Part shown: positions 56,581-64,000 of the stretch, piece by piece
Position numbering within the stretch: position 1 is the stretch's first letter
Layout: every line of letters begins with the position of its first letter
Assembly (NCBI GenBank): GCA_009760855.2
Contig: WPIO01000011.1
Span: 1,370,001 to 1,434,000, forward strand
Length of the DNA stretch: 64,000 nt
Reading direction: 5' to 3'
From: Cristatella mucedo
Lineage: Eukaryota; Bryozoa; Phylactolaemata; Cristatellidae
Position numbers and translations under genes: made by a program
The notes under the pieces: generated by a model
What the model saw: only the letters and a program-made list of their open reading frames with translations
The model's database searches: none
Told to the model about the DNA's origin: nothing

Positions 56581-57606
56581 GTGAACAGGCCAAGTAACCA
56601 ATGACCTCAGGTGGCAGGCTAGCAGAGATGATGACCTTGAGTAGGGTGGAGACAAACGTCAAGTATCGATCGTTTAAAATCCGATTGTCTTGAGCGTATC
56701 CATTCTGTAACGTAGACTAGTTAAACAGGGTCGGATGGGCCGGGATCAGATAGATACGGACGGAGGAAGGGGTATCAGAGTAGCTGAGGACTAACAAGAA
56801 CGGCACGGATTACGACAGGACTGCGACTCGTTCCTGGGAGTCAGCTGCAAGTTGAGCCTCTCAAACCCCTCAAAATGTATGACCAACTATACGTAAAAGT
56901 CAAGCATTTTCGTGAGCTCACCAACGGTACAGACGCGGATGTGCCCGCGAAACCAATGGGCAACAGAAACAAAAAGCATTTGAGCCAGCAGTCTTGACAC
57001 AGCAGCAGCTGGAATCCGACGTCGCCAACCAAGTGAATTCTTTGGGATGTCCCTGCATTCCGGCTAGTACAGAGAAGGGCTAAGAAGATTTCAGCTAAGA
57101 CGACTTTGCTAATTTCTATACATTAGCTTTTAATTTTAAACATATTAGATAAGAAGAGAGCCAAACATAAGCCATACGTAATACTAACTAGATTGCTACA
57201 ATAGTCAATGGTATTACGGCAATTAAAGTACAAATGATCGACAGTCTAGGTAGTAATTCTCAACCCAGCTTCATGCTCATTTCACTTGCAACAATGGACT
57301 TTAAACCCACACTCTTCTGTTGAAATACATTCTGTCGATCCTCAACTCACTCACCGAGCAAGCTGTTTAGCTTAAGCCATAACTTAGATAGGTAGGAGCA
57401 CGTGAATACAAGGTACCATCCAAACCTTGTCTGGTCTAGTGAATTCCTGAGCTGATAACTAACTCGGCCAAGTTGTGGGTCGGTGCGATCTAACGATAGG
57501 CATGCACTAGTGACAAAACTGTGCACACCATTCACATGATAGGAGTTGTGCTAGCAAAACAGTGGCTTCAGGAAAGTCGGTCACTGCACGACGACTTGGG
57601 TTATAT
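56581..57606. other. Intergenic with an unrecognised open stretch
   Basis: On the plus strand 56791-56998 is open and ends MYDQLYVKVKHFRELTNGTD...HLSQQS. It has an exon-like composition but no known family. The rest shows nothing. Confidence 0.3.
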
Positions 57607-57617
57607 TTATATATATA

Positions 57618-57682
<65 letters not shown>
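57607..57682. repeat. (TA)n microsatellite, ~75 bp
   Basis: Perfect TA repeat from 57625 with a slightly impure start. It is self-complementary and could extrude a cruciform. Confidence 0.97.
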
Positions 57683-57685
<3 letters not shown>

Positions 57686-58892
57686 CTGCAAGTTAGGACG
57701 GTACAGACATGGTCCACATGTTGTGACCCACAGCACTTTTGTGCCACAAATCAAGGTCAGAAATAGGCTGCTGCCACCGATGCGCTGAGTCAATGAGCTG
57801 GCAAAACTAAAAGTGCTTGCAAAACGCCCTCAATGCCATGAAGAGCTTGATGGGATCGTCGGGCTCAGGCACAAGTGCATCCAAGGGCATTCGAGACCAC
57901 ATGCTCATTAGCCAGCACCTAACTAGCTGCAGCAAGCATCTATCGAAACGTGGTGGCCTCTCAACTAGGGGGCACAATCGTTAGTGCACGTATAGCCAGC
58001 CATCATGCTGATTGCATTGCAGCTCTTTCCTAATGGATGCAATTTGATCGTCATGACTACTAATTGCCTTGCAGGCACAAGCTGGCGGTGACCCGAGGTG
58101 GCAAGGACTCATCTGGCACGAGGCATCGGCTCACTTGGCCGTTGCAAGTAATATCCCAGCGATACCGAAGCCGAATGTACAGGCGCTGAACACGCTGGCT
58201 GCCTGCACCGAAACAGCTGCAGGACGAGCACGTTATGGCCGCCAACTCATCGTCACCACGTGACTCCGTGCCTTCTTGCGCAGGATGCTTTGGTGAAGTC
58301 TCATCTTTGCAGTAATCTCTCTCAATCCCAAAGCGAACACGAAATTTTGCTCATTCCCCGACTAGCCCCGTCGGCAGTGAGCGCGCGATCTAATGGCTGT
58401 CACAAGTCGCTGTGCTCAAGATGATGACTGTCGCGACGATCGGCAGTGCCCATGCTCCAGGGGTTACTGCGCACGCTTGACAGGAAGTCCCTGCAAACGC
58501 GAACAAGGCCGTACAGCTCAGAGAGACGAGACTCGCTCCCGTGTCGTCACACCGAGTTTCGCTCTAAATGCCAACATAAAAGGCCTGCCGCTTTGAGGGC
58601 GCGAGAAAGTAGGAAAACCTCTCTTCTAGCCAAACAAGTCAGCTACGGCAGACGTCAAGTCAAGTTTTGGGGTTAATGACGACACAGTCGCGGCCTGAAC
58701 TGTGGCGAGAAGAGGCACCGTAGTGGTGAAAAGGGACAGAGCAGCTAAGCTGGCTGGACTCAGATGCACACACAAGCGAAGGATTAGATGCTATGGATTA
58801 GATCCACATTAAGACCATGGGCCTCCAAGTGAACGCACGAGGCTCGGCCAGGAAAGCGTTTTCCAAAAGCAGCCACAAAGGCCTGGCCTAAA
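57683..58892. other. Intergenic with one weak exon candidate
   Basis: On the minus strand at about 58145-58215 one frame reads AVSVQAASVFSACTFGFGIA then GILLATA, a membrane-span-like segment between a possible acceptor (CGTCCTGCAG) and donor (GGCCAA|GTGAGC). No adjoining exon was found. Confidence 0.25.
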
Positions 58893-58894
58893 AG

Positions 58895-58929
58895 GAGGCG
58901 GCCTTGCTCTAGGCTAGCGAGGCCGCCTC
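58895..58929. repeat. 35-nt GC-rich hairpin
   Basis: GAGGCGGCCTTGCT and AGCGAGGCCGCCTC pair over 14 bp with one G:T wobble around a 7-nt loop. Confidence 0.88.
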
Positions 58930-58976
58930 TCGCTTGATGCTCCCGGGCTGCATCGGAGGTGCGCTGCATCGCTGCG

Positions 58977-59070
58977 CTCAGAATCGGATCCAAGATCAGA
59001 ATCAATCAGATCCGGATTGATCAATCAATCAATCAAGATCAGGATCAAGATCAGAATCAATCGGATCCGT
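58977..59070. repeat. Irregular GATC/AATC repeat
   Basis: Interleaved AGATCAGAATCAATC, GGATCC and (ATCA)n units, with 'CAGAATCAATC(A/G)GATCCG' present twice. Confidence 0.88.
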
Positions 59071-59885
59071 GCCAAGCATTTGCGTGCTTCCCTTTCTTCG
59101 TCAGGCATTATTTAACTGCTGCGTGCGTGCACTTCAAAATGCACTCTAATTTATGTAGGTCTTCTGCACAATCAGCGAGCTCTGACACAGCACACAGGAA
59201 GGAAGGAGTGATTTGAATGTCGGTTCCACGCAGCGGGCTCGAAACGTCAACAGCCTTTTAGCTCTCGCGTGGTCACACACCGATTATACAAGTTAGCTCA
59301 TTCTGCAGGTATATTAAAACTGACCAACGCCGGAATAGGATGTCACAGGGAACCTATAAAAAACTTGCAAGACAAGCTATTTCTGACTCAGTGCTGACTA
59401 GTTTTGACTTGCTTTGCTTCACACCCCGCACGAATGCTTGAATTCTCCACTTGACGAGTTGCATCGTCTTTTAGAAAACGGAAAGCAATGCCACTTTCAT
59501 GTGGGTTCCAGGTGCAGCAAAATCGACTGACTTTCTGAATGCCATCAGCACAAAGCCCAGTCGTGTGGCTGCAGTACATTTAGAGTTAATGCAGGCACTA
59601 TGCTGTTAAAATACAATGTGCACGTGTAGAACAGAAGGACTAGTCCAGCGGGTCATCGAGGCTTTCACGGAGCTTCCTCTTACCCACTAAGCTTAGTCAA
59701 ACGCTTGTCACAAGACATTAGCGGCGACTGAATAGAAGGAAACACGGTCGCACGCAACCGATTCAGCCAATTAAGTGAAAACGCAAGGGGCTGGACGAGG
59801 ATGATGAATTAGGAAATACTTTGGTAGCTATGTTTAGGAGGTAGGATCCCCTTAAGATGGATTCCATTCACTGACTGCCACGCAC
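59071..59885. other. Intergenic, nothing recognised
   Basis: No repeat member or exon recognised. A short (AAAT)n run at 59889-59911 leads into the next SINE. Confidence 0.45.
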
Positions 59886-59912
59886 GCTAAATAAATAAAT
59901 AAATAGATAAAT

Positions 59913-60083
59913 CCTAGCTGATTAAACAGCCTCTTTTGTATAGCGACAGAAGAGCCTTTACGGCTATCACCATCGCTTGCAGCGGCGATAAAGGATCGCC
60001 CACCGAAGGAATCGAACCCATGACCTCGGGACCGAGGCCGTGAAATGCAACCGCCTTACCTAGAGTGCCACCACGGCTCACCA
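59913..60083 (-). mobile_element. SINE1, best preserved copy
   Basis: A full-length reversed copy. In sense orientation the tRNA-like head has A-box 'GTGGCACTCTAGGTAAGGCG' and B-box 'GGGTTCGATTCC'. The body 'GCTGCAAGCGATGGTGATAG' and the tail 'AGGCTCTTCTGTCGCTATAC' plus GAGGCTGTTTAATCAGCT follow. It can serve as the reference copy for the family. Confidence 0.95.
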
Positions 60084-61361
60084 CTTTGTTCCATATGTCT
60101 CCAGCGAGTTATGGACCAGGATCGTCATGCAATGTACATGGGACTCGTCGGCTTCTCATAGATGGCATGGTTCCTGGGGAGGGGGCCAGAGGGAAGTGCC
60201 AATATTCTGGGGCAAATTTCCCCAGGCCTTGAGGGTAGAGGGGCAAGGGACCAACTATTAAAATCCTGGCTCCCTCCACCCAGGTGGTGGTTCTTGTACA
60301 GACATAATATCTCAACTTGCTATACATGCAGACAGTTGCCTGAGCCAGCAGGAGGCATTTGCTTTCCCTCCCCCCACAGCTAGGATGGCAAGCAGTGAAC
60401 TGGGCATAGAACCCCCTCCTAGGCCGCCCCCCCCCCCCGACAGTCACCAACATCAAAAGTATACCCTACCTCCACTGGATGAGCAATTGCCGAATTCGCA
60501 TCAAATAAACACTGCGATTAAAGGCTACAGCAGCTTATCATTGCTCACGGATCTTGTCCCCCTGCATGAAAATCTTTCGGGTCTTGAACCCACGATGAAA
60601 ATCCTGGCTCTGCCTCTGCGTGCAGATGCAGACTCACTAGCACTCAAAAATAAGAACCCATCCCGGAATAGGCAATTTCCCATGGATTTTTGAAAAACCA
60701 ATTGTTTAAAGGTCATTCTAACGTGAAAACAGCAGCAGAGAATAATTATTTCAACGAAAAGCCGTGAACCGCCAGCAAGGAGCTCCGTAAAAAAAGAAAA
60801 ACCCTGCAAATGACGGCACTCGACACTGTCAGCATGCTGGCATTGCTGCCTGCTTGCCCACTTGGAATAAAATGAAAAGTCGATTCCTTGATTGCAAGGG
60901 ATCGCCGTACGAGATCCAACATATTCAGCAAGAGTGAGTCGCAGCATGGTAGCCATCCTAAGAATTTCGCATGCTCACGATCGTCATACAAAGAAAGCCG
61001 ATCGTCTTATAAGGCCGCGGCACATGCAGATACGCATGAAAGGTAAGCCCCGGACGTGATGACGATGCTGCTGCTACCGTCTCGACATGTCGACACTCTT
61101 TTCTTTTCTGTGATCTGCCAAGCAGGGCTGGTCTGCACTGACACTGACTCTCTGGGGCAACAGGTGAGACGGCAGAGAAAGGGGATGCTGACAGACAGCC
61201 TGAAGCCCCGAGTTACAGCGAATCGATGCTATCTATCACCGTTGCGGCGGGTATGGTGCGAAGCTACGACACTGAGCACGACATGCGCGATGTGAGCACG
61301 GCAGCAGGATTTCACCGTATACACATCACGTGATACATACCCCAAGTTTGTGCCGTGCTCA
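60084..61361. other. Intergenic, nothing recognised
   Basis: Contains a C-run (60427-60438). Overlapping minus-strand frames at 60525-60991 have no known domain. Confidence 0.4.
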
Positions 61362-61560
61362 CCGGGCGAACATGCCGCAGGCTGCTTCATGTGTTGACCA
61401 GCCGGGCTGCCCAAGGCAGCCCGGCTGACAGCGTCCTCGAGCAACGAGGACGAGTCCATCAGGTTACGGACGAGCTGATCTAGCCGCCTGTCGAGGCCGC
61501 CTAGTGGCTTGCCATCTGCACCACCACTGACAGCCACTGTGGCAGATCGCTGGGGATGAA
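61362..61560 (-). other. Candidate exon, unrecognised
   Basis: A minus-strand frame, with possible acceptors (TTCATCCCCAG or GTGGTGCAG) and donor CGCCCG|GTGAGC, encodes DGKPLGGLDRRLDQLVRNLM then DSSSLLEDAVSRAALG. It is a likely amphipathic helix with protein-like composition. I cannot name the family. Confidence 0.35.
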
Positions 61561-61617
61561 TCACTGGCTTCGACGTAGAGTTCTTAAAACGTAGAATGCA
61601 ACTGCTGCCATGTACGA

Positions 61618-61619
<2 letters not shown>

Positions 61620-61696
<77 letters not shown>
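61620..61696. repeat. (GA)n microsatellite
   Basis: About 38 perfect GA units, directly upstream of the candidate exon on the minus strand. Confidence 0.98.
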
Positions 61697-61861
61697 AAAG
61701 GTCAAACGTACAGACAAATGCACGGCAGACTTGAGACCCGGATTGGACAGATCAAAATGGTTAGCACTCACTGACGGTCGTGCCTGCTTTAATGCATTAG
61801 TGTGAGGATACTGTAAGCTGTCGGATTGTTACAAAGCACAGAGACCAGCCCAGGTAGGAGA

Positions 61862-61925
61862 ACCGAGGTCATTTTGGGTGAGAACTGAGGTCCTTTTGGG
61901 TGAGAACTGAGGTCCTTTTCAGAAC
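61862..61925. repeat. ~26-bp tandem repeat, 2.5 units
   Basis: AACTGAGGTCCTTTTGGGTG and its variants (AACCGAGGTCATTTTGGGTG), each followed by AG. Confidence 0.88.
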
Positions 61926-62039
61926 ATCACAGCATCAACAAACAGGAGCGTGAGTAAATTATAGAGCTCCAGTGCAGACCCCCCAACAGCTACAAAGGCC
62001 TAGGCAAAGGCTCAAGCTGCTCCGTGTCACTTTAACATG

Positions 62040-62060
62040 ATAGACAGTAAGCAATGATAG

Positions 62061-62093
<33 letters not shown>

Positions 62094-62107
62094 GACAGTA
62101 AGCAATG
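62040..62107. repeat. (AAT)n tract between 17-bp direct repeats
   Basis: ATAGACAGTAAGCAATG occurs at 62040-62056 and 62091-62107. Between them lies ATAG and an (ATA)n run. It looks like a retroelement tail with no body, framed by a duplication. Confidence 0.9.
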
Positions 62108-62165
62108 TTACTAAGCAGAAGGCGTCCACTAGTGTGCTTCTATCGAACACAAGTTTGAAATGTAA

Positions 62166-63335
62166 TAATAATAATAATAATATTGCACTTGATAAAGCGC
62201 CCTCAGAGAACTTAATCTCTTTCTAGGCGCTTTACATTTGCTGCAAAGTGATACGCAATAGAATAGTAAGTAAAATCATGCTTGAAAAACAAACAAAATG
62301 AATAACATGGTTAGGGGTTACATGCACTGGGTCAGCATGCAAATGTGGTTAGTGGCAGCATGAACAGTGTCAGCACGCATAAGCACATCGAGGACGAATC
62401 ACAAGGACCCACTAAACGCTGTCCTAAATAGGTATGTTTTTAAGTTTCTTTTAAATGTGGCCAGGTCAGGGGATGTTCTGATGCAGGTCGGGAGGGAGTT
62501 CCAGGCTGTGGGAGCATACGAGCTAAATGCACGGTCTCCAAAGGATTTAAGGTTTGTACGAGGTATTTGTAGACTGTTGGATTCCGAAAAGCGAGTGGTA
62601 CTATGCTTTGCCTGATGGCGTAGTACATCTGAAAGATAGGCTGGAGCCATAGAATGAAGAGACCTAAAAATGAGCGACAAAACCTTGAAGTCAATCCGTT
62701 GCTTGACTGGTAACCAGTGCAGGTCGGCGAGAAGTGGAGTAATGTGGCAACTGCGACGCTCACGACAGACAAGCCTAGCTGCAGAGTTTTGCACCAGCTG
62801 CAATCGCCTGATCGCACATGCTGGTAGGCCAGTAAGCAGTGAGTTGCAGAAGTCGAGACGAGATGTCACGAATGCATGGACCAACTTGGACGTGGTATCC
62901 TTATCTAAACAAGCCCTAATTTTAGCAATGTTATGAAGCTGAAAATAGGCTGATTTGACTGTGGAGCTGATGTGGTCGTCTAACGAGAGGTCGCTTTAAA
63001 ATATGACACCTAGATTTCGAGCTGATGCAACTGGAGATATGCTGGCAGAGCCAATTTTGAAAGTCAGCCTTTCCAATTTCTGAATAACACTAGGTTTGCC
63101 CATAACTAGTAAGTTAGTTTTATCATCGTTTAGTTTTAGAAAATTTGCTGCCATCCATGATCGGATGTCATCAATGCATGCAGCAAGTGAGTTGAGAGAA
63201 TTTGAGGTGCTCGAAGGCTGGGAGGGATCAAAGCAAAGGTACAACTGAGTGTCATCCGCATAGAAGTGAAAGCCTAGATTGTGCTTGGCAATCACATCAG
63301 CGAGAGGGAGAGTATAAACGGTGCAAAATGTAAAA
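62166..63335 (-). mobile_element. Young LINE copy, longest of the three, 5'-truncated
   Basis: Same subfamily as the 10.3- and 22.7-kb copies. It extends further 5' to include the catalytic FYADDTQLYLCF box. The reversed tail begins at 62166, next to AAATGTAA (62158-62165). The same 8-mer occurs in the AATGTAAAAA repeats at the other end (63326-63356), so it is a likely target-site duplication. One premature stop separates two open pieces. Confidence 0.95.
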
Positions 63336-63367
63336 AATGTAAAAAATGTAAAAAGTAACCCGTTCAT
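62399..63367 (-). pseudogene. LINE reverse transcriptase C-terminal half, one nonsense change
   Basis: Open pieces 63367-62996 (with YADDTQ, ADVIAKHNLGFH, LNDDKTNLLVMGK) and 62884-62399 (to AFSGSL) are in one frame. At about 62996-63001 the codons TTC CAA of sister copies read TTT TAA here, so a Gln codon became a stop. Both differences are C-to-T on the coding strand. Endonuclease and reverse-transcriptase motifs A and B are missing. Confidence 0.88.
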
Positions 63368-63589
63368 TTTGTTGCATTTAATAACAAATGCTAACTTACT
63401 AAATATTGTTTTTTAATCAGAAAAGTCGGAGGACTCCCACATCATGGTCAAAGTTTGCGACGGGCGACCTTTAAAATGGCCCCTCCTTTTTAGAGGCATG
63501 TACATCTCTCCTGTGGCACTCAACCGCTTGCAGAGAATTTAACTTTTTCTGGGGATTTTGAGTAATAGAGTAACCAAACTCCGCGATTG

Positions 63590-63768
63590 TCTCCTTGGTT
63601 TGATCCAGGAGGTTAAGGTGCTCGCCTTTGAAGACCGAGGTCAAGGTGAATGCATTTGATGACCCACGTCATGGGCTCGAGCCCTGCGCATATATGAAGC
63701 GCCTAGATAGATTTTCTTAGTTTCAAAATCTCTTAGGGTGCTATACAAATGAATTAAACTATTATTAA
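63590..63768 (+). mobile_element. SINE2 copy with long middle
   Basis: Head 'GGTTTGATCCAGGAGGTTAA', middle 'GACCGAGGTCAAGGTGAATG', B-box 'ATGGGCTCGAGCCCTGC', tail 'GAAGCGCCTAGATAGATTTT' with a short insertion, then 'CTCTTAGGGTGCTATACAAA' and ATT. It shares its middle with the copy at 33.2 kb. Confidence 0.9.
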
Positions 63769-64000
63769 ATCGAGTTGGGAAATGCTATTAATGACCTTAA
63801 CTGAGTCTACAACAGCTTAAACCGACCGTTGTGTTAGCTGCTCATGGCCCACAAAGCACAGAGGTCTAAAGTGAGAAATAAGTCTGGCAGTTCAACGATG
63901 CGGCCAAAGAATCTCTTTGTAGATGATGTCACAAGGTCTGCCAGCTGTTTCTTTGCTTCGACAGATGAAAAGCGTGATAAAGAGGTTTGTCTGAACCTTT
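63769..64000. other. End of window, nothing recognised
   Basis: No repeat member or exon recognised. Confidence 0.5.

Noticed and set aside
58393-58596. Cys-rich peptide (CAQDDDCRDDRQCPC)
   Set aside because: No signal peptide, no known Cys framework, and no other sign of coding.
59913-60083. tRNA gene
   Set aside because: A- and B-boxes are present, but the cloverleaf is not complete and the same SINE body and tail follow in many copies.

Overview
The window is animal nuclear DNA, most likely from an invertebrate bilaterian. It has no bacterial operons, rRNA, true tRNA genes or CRISPR arrays. It has spliced genes with GT-AG introns, tRNA-headed SINEs, decayed LINEs of the CR1/L2 type and long GA microsatellites. 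The species cannot be named from sequence alone.

Three genes can be supported. (1) At 13142-15901 (+) is a single-exon Toll-like receptor of 919 residues: signal peptide, leucine-rich repeats, one membrane span and a divergent TIR domain. (2) At 28278-39572 (-) is a complete cytoplasmic dynein light intermediate chain gene. I assembled ten exons by eye; every junction keeps phase and the product is 507 residues, with an intact P-loop and the C-terminal FF adaptor-binding helix. (3) At 45034-50010 (-) is a complete nuclear transport factor 2 gene with four coding exons and 136 residues. Its last intron appears to use a GC donor. Genes 2 and 3 lie on the same strand about 5.5 kb apart. All three are ordinary cell-biology or immunity genes, and nothing shows that they act together.

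Most of the rest is mobile DNA. One LINE family has more than twenty copies or fragments. Three copies (10.3 kb, 22.7 kb, 62.2 kb) are nearly identical, and at least two have visible 8-bp target-site duplications. SINE1 has a tRNA-like head and a tail containing 'GGCTCTTCTGTCGCTATA'. SINE2 has a tRNA-like head and a tail that copies the LINE 3' stem-loop, so it probably borrows the LINE machinery. Copies of both lie in introns and beside the receptor gene.

Layout: 1-13 kb is intergenic repeats with a few unrecognised open stretches; 13-16 kb the receptor; 16-24 kb LINE and SINE debris; 24-28 kb GC-rich sequence without a recognised gene; 28-39.6 kb the dynein gene; 40-44.5 kb LINE remnants and a 630-bp GA tract; 45-50 kb NTF2; 50-64 kb LINE remnants, hairpins, microsatellites and a few candidate exons.

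The most notable non-gene signals are a perfect 67-nt palindrome beside a palindromic 22-bp tandem repeat in a dynein intron, a 67-nt pre-miRNA-like hairpin at 3.05 kb, a stop-free 162-nt intron in the dynein gene, and the LINE/SINE shared tail. I did not find a clearly new multi-gene system.
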